In this document: piece after piece, positions 18,660 through 26,656 of the stretch
Layout: each line of letters starts with the position of its first letter
Position numbering within the stretch: position 1 is the stretch's first letter
From: Acidobacteriota bacterium
Lineage (GTDB): Bacteria; Acidobacteriota; Vicinamibacteria; Vicinamibacterales; UBA2999
NCBI GenBank assembly: GCA_020851565.1
Contig: JADZCN010000158.1
Span: forward strand, 1 to 64,000
Direction: 5' to 3'
Length of the DNA stretch: 64,000 bases
Notes under the pieces: model-generated
Databases searched by the model: none
What the model was told of the DNA's origin: nothing
What the model saw: the letters and a program-made list of their open reading frames with translations, nothing else
Made by a program: the position numbers and the translations under genes

Positions 18660-19299
18660 GGGCCATCTCCTCAGCCAGCCGCATCAGGGCGCGGCTCACG
18701 GCCATATGGGCGGCGGCGGCGCTCGACTTGCCGAGCGACGCGGCCACCTCCACGTGTGACAACCCCATCTCGACGCGGGCGATGATGGCCTCGCGGTCCT
18801 CTGGGCGCAACCGGTCCATGGCAGCTTCGTAGCGGGCGAAGGCCTCGCTGCCCATGGCTTCTTCCAGGGGTGAGGGCGCGTCGGCGGGCACGTCGGCCTC
18901 GAGCGGCCCGGTGGGGCCGCGCCGCCGGTATTTGCGGGCGATGTCGCGGATGGCGTTCCAGAGCGTGGTCCAGACGTACTCGCGGAAGGCGCCGGGGTGG
19001 CGCGGCTCGAAGCTCTGCAGTTGCCGGAAGACGCGGATTAGGGTTTCCTGGACCAGGTCCTGGGTGTCCAGGGCGCCGCGCGCGGCGGGCGGGAGGCGGC
19101 CGTGGGCCCAGCGGCGCAGACGGGTCTCATAACGGGCGAACAGCTCGTCGCACGCGTCCTGGTCGCCGGCCCGGGCTTTCAGGACCAGGTCCAGCGTGGC
19201 CGCGGCGTCGGGCGGCTCGACCGGCCGGGGGGCCGGGCGGTGGTCGGCATCGTCCATCAGGGGAAGGCCGCCGAGCGCGAGTGTCGCGGTGCCAATCAT
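18637..19299 (-). CDS. ECF-type RNA polymerase sigma factor linked to a Ser/Thr kinase
   Basis: A 220-residue protein. Region 2 spans about residues 40-125 (QDACDELFARYETRLRRWAH, then DTQDLVQETLIRVFRQL and AFREYVWTTLWNAIRDIARKY). Region 4 spans about 155-215 (DRLRPEDREAIIARVEMGLSHVEVA, then MAVSRALMRLAEEM). No anti-sigma gene is adjacent. Instead the downstream gene, overlapping by 23 bases, is a transmembrane kinase. Control of ECF factors by partner kinases is established (EcfP/PknT in Vibrio). The start is uncertain: ATG 19299 adds 14 residues before a second ATG at 19257, and neither has a strong ribosome site. The regulon probably includes the divergent protease genes (inference). Confidence 0.9.
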   Translation of the reverse strand: MIGTATLALGGLPLMDDADHRPAPRPVEPPDAAATLDLVLKARAGDQDACDELFARYETRLRRWAHGRLPPAARGALDTQDLVQETLIRVFRQLQSFEPRHPGAFREYVWTTLWNAIRDIARKYRRRGPTGPLEADVPADAPSPLEEAMGSEAFARYEAAMDRLRPEDREAIIARVEMGLSHVEVAASLGKSSAAAAHMAVSRALMRLAEEMAHDRKPRR

Positions 19300-19349
19300 A
19301 CGCCTGATGGTGGAAACGTCGCGGGGAAGTCCGTCGAACAGGGTGATCA

Positions 19350-19440
19350 GTTCCGAAACGGGCGCTGGCGGCGTTCACGACAGTCGGAACGGTTTGAGAT
19401 TGCCGTTTCAGATAGCGGGCGGCTGGGCTAGACTACGCCC
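19350..19440. promoter_or_regulatory. Divergent promoter region with GGAAC motifs on both strands
   Basis: The 266-base spacer between the sigma gene and the C11 protease gene holds GGAAC on the plus strand (19386-19390) and on the minus strand (complement at 19350-19354). GGAAC is the usual minus-35 element of ECF sigma factors. On the plus strand a TAGACT lies at about 19429-19434. No exact ECF minus-10 was established, so autoregulation and joint control of both operons is only a suggestion. I see no other feature in this spacer. Confidence 0.25.
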
Positions 19441-19565
19441 CCCTTCGCTCTCGTCGTCGCTGGCCTCGTCCGTCCGCATCCGGTGTCGTTTCCTGGGCTG
19501 GCCATTCTCGTTCGACCGGCTCGAGCAGTCACGCAGCCGCCCGTCATGGGCTCGGGGGTGAAATC

Positions 19566-20843
19566 GTGGCGAATGGAACCAGCACGTCTCAGGCCACCGG
19601 CACGTCAGGGAACCCGCCCAAACACATGTGGACCGTCATGGTCTTCATGGGAGCGGATGGCGTGGAAGGGAACAAGGAGTTGGCCGACGAGGCCGAGGCC
19701 GATATCAAGGAGATGAAGGATGTCACCCCAAGCGACTCCCTCAACATCCTGGTGGAGTTGCACGGGGCGGGTGAACCGAGACGGGAATACATCGTAGGCA
19801 AAGGCGCCTGGAAAAAGGAATCGGTCAGTGCCTCGAAGCCCAGCGACTTCGCCAACGGTATCGCGTTGCTCGACTTCATCGGCTGGGCCCTGAAGACCGC
19901 GCACCACGACCCCAAGGAGCCCGAGCACTACTCGATTCTCGTGCTCTGGGGGCATGCCTACCGATTCGCGATTGGGAACACCGAGACGCAGGCCGGCCTC
20001 GATGCGTTGGACTTCGCGGAGCTCGCGAAGGTGCTCGCGGTATTCCAGGAGCGTATCGGGAAGCAGTACAACCTGCGGGAACCGAAGCTGGACATCGTCG
20101 GATTCGATGCCTGCGAGCTCGCGACCATCGAAATGGCTTATCAGCTCCGGCCCTACACCGATTACCTTCTCGCCTCCCAGATTGGCATCCCGCTGCCGGG
20201 GTGGCCTTACGATCGCGTCCTCGAGCGCCTTGCGGTACCTGAAGGGAGGCTGATGGGCCCGGCGGAGTTCGGCAGCTGGACGGTCAGGCGCTACTGTGAA
20301 TTCTATCGTCCCTTCGAACAGGTTGTGTCGCTGTCCCATCTCAACCTGAGCCACGCACGCAATCTTTCGCAGAAGACCGATCGACTTGCGCAGGCGCTGG
20401 CCATCGCGATGGACGACTCCCCTGACGAGCTGGAATTGGTGACGCGCCTCTTCGAGTTCTCACAAACAGTGGAAGGGCCGCCACTGGTCGACGTCGTCAC
20501 CCTGTGCCGTCTCCTGATGCGCCACAGCGGCGCTGACGCGGTGCGGGCGGCTGCGAAGGAGCTGGGAGACGCCCTGTTCGGTCCACGCGCGCAGCCGGGC
20601 GGCCAGAACGCGCAGGGGCTGCCCAAGAGCCAGGCAGGTGACTGCAAGCCCTTCGTCGTGGAGCATGGCAGCAACTCGGCCGAGGGTGCCGGACTCCACG
20701 GCGTCAGCCTTTACGCGCCTCACGTCGCCCCTGGACACGACTTCGGTGCGGCCAGTCACTTCTACGAGAAGTTCGTGTTCGTCAGGGACACGCTGTGGCG
20801 CGACCTGGTGCGTGCCCTCGCCCTTCCGAATGTGTGCTGCTGA
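19566..20843 (+). CDS. Clostripain-type (peptidase C11) cysteine protease
   Basis: A 425-residue protein with a GTG start. The clan CD catalytic pair is intact: His130 in SILVLWGHAYRF and Cys183 in IVGFDACELATIEMAY, each preceded by the hydrophobic strand expected of a caspase-hemoglobinase fold (MWTVMVFMGADG starts the first strand). There is no signal peptide or membrane segment, so it should act in the cytoplasm. C11 enzymes typically cut after Arg/Lys and are often self-processed; no clear cleavage loop was recognised here. It is followed by a small membrane-anchored protein and a TPR-CHAT protein and is divergent from the sigma-kinase pair. Two clan CD proteins side by side suggest a proteolytic relay, which is inferred. 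Confidence 0.88.
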   Translation: MANGTSTSQATGTSGNPPKHMWTVMVFMGADGVEGNKELADEAEADIKEMKDVTPSDSLNILVELHGAGEPRREYIVGKGAWKKESVSASKPSDFANGIALLDFIGWALKTAHHDPKEPEHYSILVLWGHAYRFAIGNTETQAGLDALDFAELAKVLAVFQERIGKQYNLREPKLDIVGFDACELATIEMAYQLRPYTDYLLASQIGIPLPGWPYDRVLERLAVPEGRLMGPAEFGSWTVRRYCEFYRPFEQVVSLSHLNLSHARNLSQKTDRLAQALAIAMDDSPDELELVTRLFEFSQTVEGPPLVDVVTLCRLLMRHSGADAVRAAAKELGDALFGPRAQPGGQNAQGLPKSQAGDCKPFVVEHGSNSAEGAGLHGVSLYAPHVAPGHDFGAASHFYEKFVFVRDTLWRDLVRALALPNVCC

Positions 20844-20870
20844 CGTCGGTCTTGCCAAAAGGAGCCGTAG

Positions 20871-21167
20871 ATGCCAAAGCAGGAGAACAAAGGCGGCGAA
20901 ACAGCCGGAAGGAATGGCGTCGGTCCGAGTCCCGACGGCCAATCCCCCTGCGCAAATGACGCCGCGATGAACATCCTCCGGAGCGCAGCCGGCTTGTGCG
21001 GCCTGCTCGTTGTCGCGGTGGTCTCGCCCCTGGGCGGCGGCGGCTCTACCTGCACCAATGCGAGCAGCCCACAACGGTTGGCCTTGTCGGAGGTTCGTCG
21101 CAAGGCGGAGCTCCGTGAACGTGAAGCGCAGAATACGCCCACCCCGCCCCCCGCGGCCAAGCCCTGA
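20871..21167 (+). CDS. Small membrane-anchored protein between C11 and CHAT genes
   Basis: A 98-residue protein, not recognised. A hydrophilic N-terminal stretch of 32 residues precedes one hydrophobic segment (about 34-55, MNILRSAAGLCGLLVVAVVS), then GGGGSTC, a charged helix (LSEVRRKAELREREAQ) and a Pro-rich end. It could be a type II membrane protein, or, from the internal ATG at 20967, an exported small protein. It begins 27 bases after the C11 stop with a purine-rich leader (AAAAGGAG) and ends just before the CHAT gene, so it probably belongs to the operon. Its frame is chosen over the overlapping upstream extension of the CHAT frame, which reads like a non-coding shadow. Confidence 0.6.
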   Translation: MPKQENKGGETAGRNGVGPSPDGQSPCANDAAMNILRSAAGLCGLLVVAVVSPLGGGGSTCTNASSPQRLALSEVRRKAELREREAQNTPTPPPAAKP

Positions 21168-21210
21168 CGCCGCACGGCAAGCGGTGGCGACGTGCGCACC
21201 GCGCCCTCGT

Positions 21211-24200
21211 GTGACGCTTCGGCGCGTCGTGGCGCTGGTGTGGGCCGCATGGGCGGCGACCTCGTGCGCACCGGCGTCCTGCCGGGCGCCGGCGTTCGCC
21301 GCCAGGGCTGAAAGCATCACGGCTCTCATCCGGGCAGGCGACTACGTTGCCGCGGAAGCTGAGGCCCGCGCTTTTGTGGAGGCGGTAGGAAGGGCACGGG
21401 GGGAGCGGTCGCTCGAGGCAGCCGCGGCATCAGACCTTCTCGTCCGGGCGTTGGTAGCCAACGGGAAGGGCTCGGCGCCGGAGACCCTCGCGGTCGCCAG
21501 CGAAACCGCCGAGCGCTGGCAAGCGCGGCTTGGCTCCCAGGATCCCGGCCTAGTGCCGTCCCTCCAGAACCTCGGGGACGTGTTTGCGGCGGCGCACAAG
21601 TACGATCGCGCGATTCACGTGCTGGAGCGCGCACTCGCTACTCAGGAGAAGGAAGTGGGACGCGGGGTGGAACTCACCCAGACGCTCAACCGCCTGAGTC
21701 ACGCGTTGAGGGAGGCGAACCGCTTCGACGACGCGGTGGCGTTCGCCGAGCGCAGTGTGCGGCTCGCCGCGGAGCCCGGAGACCGTCGTGAGCTGGCGCG
21801 GTCGCTTGAAGTGCTGGCCCGCGCCCTCCAGCGTCGCGGCGACTATGAGAAGGCCCGCGACATCGTGGTCAAGGCGGTGAACCTGCGTCGTGTTGATGAT
21901 GCGGATCACCCCGAGTACATCGAAACACTCTCGGTCCTCTCGTACCAGGAGTGGTCGCAGGGCCGGCTGGACGCGGCGCGCGATGCGGCCGCGGCTGCGG
22001 TTGCCCTGGCGCAAAGAACGTTGCGCGCCGATCACCCAACGCTCGCCCAGTCACTGCGCCAGCTAGCCGGCGCGAGGTTGGATCTCTGGGACATCGAGGG
22101 CGCCCACGATCTCGGCAGTCAGGCGGTGGCCATGGCGGAGCGTGGCCTCTCACCAACGCATCCAGCCATTGCCGGTTACCTGAACGATCTCGCGGCTTCG
22201 ACGGTCTTGCTCGGCCGCTATGAAGACGCTCGACGGCTGTACGAGCGGAGCCTGGCTGTCGCCGAGAGACAGTACGGTGAAGCGCACGAGCTGAGCGCCA
22301 CCATCATCTACAACCTCGCCGAGGTCGATGCTCATCTCGGCGACCTCAGCCGCGCCGAGCGTGAGTATCGGCGGGCAGGCGCTGTCTGGCAACGATTGCA
22401 TGGGGCTGATCATCCCTTCGTGGCGCAGGCGCTCACCGCGCAGGCCTTGGCCGTGAGGGACCAGGCCCGCCCCTCCGAAGCTCTCGAACTACTGGAACGC
22501 GCCCTGGCGATCAATCAACGGGCCCTTGGACTCCAGCACCGCGCCGTGGCCAACACCCTCACGCAGATCGCCGAGGCCTTCATGAGGCTGGGGCGAAGCT
22601 CCGATGCCAGGCGGGCCTCGGACCGTGCACTTCGCATCTGGGTCGCTGCGGGGTCACCTGACGCTCACGAGCATGCCGTCGCCCTCGCGCTGTCGGCGGA
22701 GCTCGGCTTCGAGCGGGGCGACGTTCGTGCCGCACGCAGCGCCTACGAGCGGGCCCTCGCGATGACGGGGCGCGTGTTCGGGACTGGACATCCGGAGTTC
22801 GCAGACGTGCGCCTGGGCCTGGCCCGCACGCTGGCGCGCTCCGGCGAATATGTCGCCGCGTTCGCCGGCGCGCGGGATGCCGAGGAGATTGGGCGAGAGC
22901 ATCTCCGGCTGATGCTGCGATCCCTGCCCGAGCGCGAGGCGCTCAACTACGCGCGCGTCCGACCCCGGGGACTGGAATTGCTGCTCTCCCTCGCGGGGCT
23001 GGAGCCGCGTGCCGCCGCGGCTGGCCTTGACGCACTGATCCGCAGCCGCGCGTTGGTCCTCGACGAAGTCGCGGCTCGTCGAAGGGATGCTGCGACAGCC
23101 GCGGATCCGAGCCAAATCGCCCTTGCGGGGGCTCTTGCGTCCGCTCAACAGCGCGTGGCCAACCTCATCGTGCGTGGCGCAGGCTCCATGTCCCCGACCC
23201 GCTACGCGGGACTGCTGGAGGCCGCCCGGAACGACAGCGAGTCGGCCGAGCGCCGGCTGGCTGAGGCCAGCGCCGCATTCAGGGGCGAGCGGAGCCGCGC
23301 ACAGGCGGGGCTCGAGTCAGTCACGAGGGCCCTGCCGCCGAACACGGTACTCGTGTCGTTCGTCAGGTATCAGCAACTGGCCCTCGGCGGCCAGGCTCGG
23401 TATGCCCAAGCGATCGGGCGGGGCCCCGCGGCAGACGAGACGCCGTCGTACGTCGCGTTCGTGCTGCGGGCCGGATGGACGCCCCAGGCCGTGAAACTGG
23501 GGGCAGCCCAGGCCATCGACGAGCTCGTGTCGAGATGGCGGGGTGACATCGCCGCTGAGGCGCTCGAGCCACGGACGGCCTCAAGTGTGCGACGCGTGTC
23601 GTCTCGCGTGTCCGGCGCCGGACTCCGAGCGAAGATTTGGGACCCGTTGTCGCAACACCTGAACGACGTTGGTCAGGTGCTCATCGTTCCTGACGGAACG
23701 TTGGGGCTCGTGCCCTTCGCGGCCCTGCCGGTCGGGCGCGAGTCGTTCGTCCTTGAACAGGCGCCGCCGATCCACTACCTCTCCGCCGAGCGCGATGTCG
23801 TATCGGCGGGCGCCAGCAGCGTGTCTGCCACCGGGATGCTCGCAGTTGGCGGCCCCGCGTTCGACGATGCCCCCGGGTCGCCCCCCGCATCGAGCCACGC
23901 GTCTGCCGGAACCGCCACAGCGCTATCGGCACGGCGAAACGTGAGAACCGCCTGCGCGAGCCTGGAGTCGCTGCGATTCCAGCCGCTGGACGGGACTCTG
24001 CAGGAAGCCCGCGAGCTATCGCGCCTCTGGCCCACTCCGCTCGGCGCCGCGCGCACGCTCGTCGGGAACGAGGCCAGCGAGCATGTGTTCAAACAACAGG
24101 CTCACGGCTATCGGGTCCTGCATCTGGCCACGCACGGCTTCTTCCTCGACGGGTCCTGCCTCCCTGAATCCACGCGTGCTGGCACGCGCGGCGTCGGTGG

Positions 24201-24660
24201 GCTGTCGAGCACGAAGGCCGTCGAGAACCCGCTGCGCCTCTCGGGTCTCGCCCTGGCCGGCGCCAACCGGCGCGCCCAGGCGCGCGCGGACGAGGACGAT
24301 GGCATCCTCACTGCCGAGGAGGTGGCCATGCTCGACCTGCAGGGCGTGGACTGGGCCGTGCTCTCCGCCTGTGACACGGGTGTGGGCGAGATCAGGGCCG
24401 GCGAAGGCGTCTTCGGTCTGCGCCGCGCCTTCCAGGTGGCCGGCGCCCGTACCGTCGTCATGAGCCTCTGGTCCGTGGACGACCAGGCCACGCGCGCGTG
24501 GATGCGCGCGCTGTACGAGGGACGCTTCCAGAAGAAGCTCTCCACCGCGGATGCCGTGCACCAGGCCAGCCTCAGCGTGCTGCGCGATCGGCGCGCGCGG
24601 GGGCAGAGCACGCATCCCTTCTACTGGGCGGCGTTCGTGGCGGCGGGCGATTGGAGATAA
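21211..24660 (+). CDS. Exported TPR-CHAT protein (caspase-like CHAT protease domain)
   Basis: About 1149 residues. An N-terminal hydrophobic segment (TLRRVVALVWAAWAATSC) looks like a lipoprotein or signal sequence, which is why GTG 21211 is preferred. GTG 21121, with a GGAG upstream, or ATG 21010 are longer options that overlap the small gene. About ten kinesin-light-chain-like TPRs follow (roughly 21300-22830, units such as YDRAIHVLERALATQEKEVG). A helical linker leads to a C-terminal CHAT domain (about 23690-24655) with both catalytic residues: His in HLATHGF (codon 24133-24135) and Cys in LSACDTG (codon 24370-24372). CHAT proteins are separase/caspase relatives; TPRs usually sense a partner. 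The likely export, beside a cytoplasmic C11 enzyme, is notable. Confidence 0.85.
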   Translation: MTLRRVVALVWAAWAATSCAPASCRAPAFAARAESITALIRAGDYVAAEAEARAFVEAVGRARGERSLEAAAASDLLVRALVANGKGSAPETLAVASETAERWQARLGSQDPGLVPSLQNLGDVFAAAHKYDRAIHVLERALATQEKEVGRGVELTQTLNRLSHALREANRFDDAVAFAERSVRLAAEPGDRRELARSLEVLARALQRRGDYEKARDIVVKAVNLRRVDDADHPEYIETLSVLSYQEWSQGRLDAARDAAAAAVALAQRTLRADHPTLAQSLRQLAGARLDLWDIEGAHDLGSQAVAMAERGLSPTHPAIAGYLNDLAASTVLLGRYEDARRLYERSLAVAERQYGEAHELSATIIYNLAEVDAHLGDLSRAEREYRRAGAVWQRLHGADHPFVAQALTAQALAVRDQARPSEALELLERALAINQRALGLQHRAVANTLTQIAEAFMRLGRSSDARRASDRALRIWVAAGSPDAHEHAVALALSAELGFERGDVRAARSAYERALAMTGRVFGTGHPEFADVRLGLARTLARSGEYVAAFAGARDAEEIGREHLRLMLRSLPEREALNYARVRPRGLELLLSLAGLEPRAAAAGLDALIRSRALVLDEVAARRRDAATAADPSQIALAGALASAQQRVANLIVRGAGSMSPTRYAGLLEAARNDSESAERRLAEASAAFRGERSRAQAGLESVTRALPPNTVLVSFVRYQQLALGGQARYAQAIGRGPAADETPSYVAFVLRAGWTPQAVKLGAAQAIDELVSRWRGDIAAEALEPRTASSVRRVSSRVSGAGLRAKIWDPLSQHLNDVGQVLIVPDGTLGLVPFAALPVGRESFVLEQAPPIHYLSAERDVVSAGASSVSATGMLAVGGPAFDDAPGSPPASSHASAGTATALSARRNVRTACASLESLRFQPLDGTLQEARELSRLWPTPLGAARTLVGNEASEHVFKQQAHGYRVLHLATHGFFLDGSCLPESTRAGTRGVGGLSSTKAVENPLRLSGLALAGANRRAQARADEDDGILTAEEVAMLDLQGVDWAVLSACDTGVGEIRAGEGVFGLRRAFQVAGARTVVMSLWSVDDQATRAWMRALYEGRFQKKLSTADAVHQASLSVLRDRRARGQSTHPFYWAAFVAAGDWR

Positions 24661-24691
24661 GAGAAGAGGCGCGGGCTCTGCGAAGGGAGCA

Positions 24692-24724
24692 ACCGCGCGG
24701 GGCTGGGGGCCAACCCCGCGCGGT
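24692..24724. terminator. Strong hairpin between convergent CHAT and secreted-protein genes
   Basis: ACCGCGCGGGG at 24692-24702 pairs perfectly with CCCCGCGCGGT at 24714-24724 around an 11-base loop. It lies 32 bases after the CHAT stop and 16 bases past the end of the minus-strand gene at 24740, so it can serve both strands. There is no T-run. Confidence 0.6.
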
Positions 24725-24739
24725 AGTGCGAAGACCGCG

Positions 24740-25120
24740 CTAGTAGACGAACGCATGTCCCGAGTTCTCACCAACCGGGTACCACGCCGTGATGGGGGCC
24801 GGATCGCCAGGGCGCGACTCGCCGAACGTCACGGCCCGATCGGACATCCCCCCCGGCCGCGGTACGCTCCGCGTCATCGCCATGTAGAACACCTTCGTGC
24901 GGTCGCGATCGCGGACGACGACCACGTCGGGCACCGTGTCCACCACACGCTCGAAGATGTAGGTGCCCCCCGGCAGGGTCACCCCGGGCAGCGCCACGGA
25001 ACCGCTGAACGTGAGGTAGTTCGTGTGATAGCCGATCCCCTCGCCATGCATCGGCACGACGAGGACGCAGCCCAGGATGAGCGCTCCGAATACGGTCAGA
25101 AGCAGACTGCGCTTGACCAT
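24740..25120 (-). CDS. Small secreted protein of unknown function
   Basis: A 126-residue protein with a clear signal peptide (MVKRSLLLTVFGALILGC, cleavage near residue 24; Cys18 could also mark a lipoprotein). The mature part looks like a single small beta-sandwich: SGSVALPGVTLPGGTYIFERVV, then VVVVRDRDRTKVFYMAMTRSVPRP. I recognise this as a type of short exported protein frequent in Acidobacteriota, but know no function. A good ribosome site (GGAGGT) precedes the ATG. It is convergent with the CHAT gene and followed upstream by a repeat spacer. Confidence 0.75.
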   Translation of the reverse strand: MVKRSLLLTVFGALILGCVLVVPMHGEGIGYHTNYLTFSGSVALPGVTLPGGTYIFERVVDTVPDVVVVRDRDRTKVFYMAMTRSVPRPGGMSDRAVTFGESRPGDPAPITAWYPVGENSGHAFVY

Positions 25121-25169
25121 TGACGTGACCTCCTGTGCAGGAAGTCAACGTCACGGGGGCGGGGAGTGA

Positions 25170-25266
25170 ACCTCAGAACAGGGTTCTGAGGTTCTGGGGT
25201 TCTCGGGTTCTCAGGTTCTCGGGTTCTGGGGTTCTGAGGTTCTGAGGTTCTGAGGTTCTCGGGTTC
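25170..25266. repeat. Spacer repeat: GGTTCTGA family
   Basis: About twelve tandem degenerate copies of GGTTCT(G/C)(A/G)G lie between two minus-strand genes. The left end includes one complementary unit (GAACCTCAGAACAGGGTTC), giving a short dyad. Confidence 0.85.
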
Positions 25267-25279
25267 CTGTCGAGCTGCG

Positions 25280-26530
25280 TCAGCGAACCGACGAGGTCGT
25301 GCGGCCGCCGAGCACCGCCACCACGCGGTCGATGTCCTCGTGCGTGTTGAACACCGACACTGCCAGGCGCAGGCGGTTCTCGTTGCCGATGACGGTCCCC
25401 ACCACCTTGCCCGCCTGCAGCGCCTTGTTCGTCGCGGCCGTGTCCTTCAGCCCGAACGCCACGATGGGCGTCTCGGTGCCGCGCGGCGTGAGGGGCGTGT
25501 AGCCGAGCGGTGGCAGCTCGTTCTGCAGGCGATCCGTGAGCGCGCGCGCGTGCGTGCGGATCTTCTCGATGCCGAGCGACTGCACGTAGTCGATGCCCGC
25601 GGACACCGCGGCAGCCAGGATGACGGCGATGCCCCCCGTCTCGTACCGCGCCGCGCCGGGCAGCGGCTCCCACGTCAGCTCCGCGCGATTGAAGTTCGAC
25701 ACCTGCCGATGGCCGTAGCGCGTGGTGGGCAGCACCGTGCCCTGCAGGTCCTCCTTCACGTAGAGGAAGCCGAGGCCGCGCTCGCCCATCAGCCACTTGT
25801 AGGTGCCGCACGACGCGAAGTCGATGCCGAGCGCTTTCACGTCCAGCGGCACCGCGCCCGCGGCCTGGATGATGTCCGCGAAGACGTGCGCGCCGCGCGC
25901 GTGCGCGATGTCGCTCACGGCCTTGCAGTCGTGCATGTAGCCGTTGACGTTCGATACCAGCGCCAGCGACACGAGCCGCGTGTTGCGGTCGATCGCCTTG
26001 CTCATGTCCTCCGGATCGATCGCCCAGTTACGGTGCTTGACGATGCGCAGCTCGACGCCCTGCTTCTCGAGCTCCTTGTACATGTAGAGCGAGGTCGTGA
26101 AGTGCAGCTCGTCGATGACGACGTTGCCCTTTTTCCGCGGCAGGTCCAGGCCCATGACGACGATGTTCTCGCCGTCGGAGGTGCTGGCGGTGTAGGCAAT
26201 CTCGTTGGCCGTGGCGCCAATCAGCTTGCCGTAGCGCGCCTTGAGGTCGGCCTGCTGCGCGGCGCTGAAGTCCGCGCGGCCCTCGCCGGGGCCGTGCAGG
26301 CGGAAGTCGATGACCTGCTGCATCGCGCGGGCGGCAAACGTGCCCACCGGATGCAGTGCCGCCGAGTTCAGGTAGGTCTGCGTGAGCACCGACGGGAAGT
26401 CGGCGCGCACCGAGGCGGGGAAGATGCCCGCCGGCCGCGCGGCGGCAGCCTGGCCGCCGGCGAAGAGGGACCGCGGCATGGCAGCGAGAGCGCCGGCGCC
26501 TGCCAGGAATTCGCGACGACCGAGGATCAT
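25280..26530 (-). CDS. Tat-exported class V aminotransferase (cysteine desulfurase-like fold)
   Basis: A 416-residue protein from ATG 26530, with AGGAGG 4 bases upstream. The N-terminus is a twin-arginine signal (MILGRREFLAGAGALAAMPR). The PLP lysine is in FASCGTYKWLMGERGLGF, preceded by the cofactor Asp in HVFADIIQAAG; the C-terminal ENRLRLAVSVFNTHEDIDRV is typical of class V. Export in folded form through Tat fits a cofactor-loaded enzyme. Relatives include isopenicillin-N epimerase-like and selenocysteine lyase-like proteins, so the substrate is open. It is divergent from the DUF1028 gene with a repeat-filled promoter region. Confidence 0.88.
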   Translation of the reverse strand: MILGRREFLAGAGALAAMPRSLFAGGQAAAARPAGIFPASVRADFPSVLTQTYLNSAALHPVGTFAARAMQQVIDFRLHGPGEGRADFSAAQQADLKARYGKLIGATANEIAYTASTSDGENIVVMGLDLPRKKGNVVIDELHFTTSLYMYKELEKQGVELRIVKHRNWAIDPEDMSKAIDRNTRLVSLALVSNVNGYMHDCKAVSDIAHARGAHVFADIIQAAGAVPLDVKALGIDFASCGTYKWLMGERGLGFLYVKEDLQGTVLPTTRYGHRQVSNFNRAELTWEPLPGAARYETGGIAVILAAAVSAGIDYVQSLGIEKIRTHARALTDRLQNELPPLGYTPLTPRGTETPIVAFGLKDTAATNKALQAGKVVGTVIGNENRLRLAVSVFNTHEDIDRVVAVLGGRTTSSVR

Positions 26531-26565
26531 GGGACCTCCTGAAGGGTGACGGGGCATTGTAGACG

Positions 26566-26645
26566 ATCGGGACAGGTGCGGCGGGTGCGAACGGGTGCGA
26601 CAGGTGCGGGCAGGTGCGGGCGGGTGCGGGCAGGTGCGAACGGCT
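26566..26645. repeat. Spacer repeat: GGTGCGA/GGTGCGG family in a divergent promoter region
   Basis: Degenerate units GACAGGTGCGG, GGGTGCGAAC and GGCAGGTGCGG fill nearly the whole spacer between the divergent aminotransferase and DUF1028 genes. The complement is the unit found at 52316-52542 and inside IorA. Any promoter of these genes must lie in or next to it. Confidence 0.85.
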
Positions 26646-26656
26646 ACACTCGCAGG

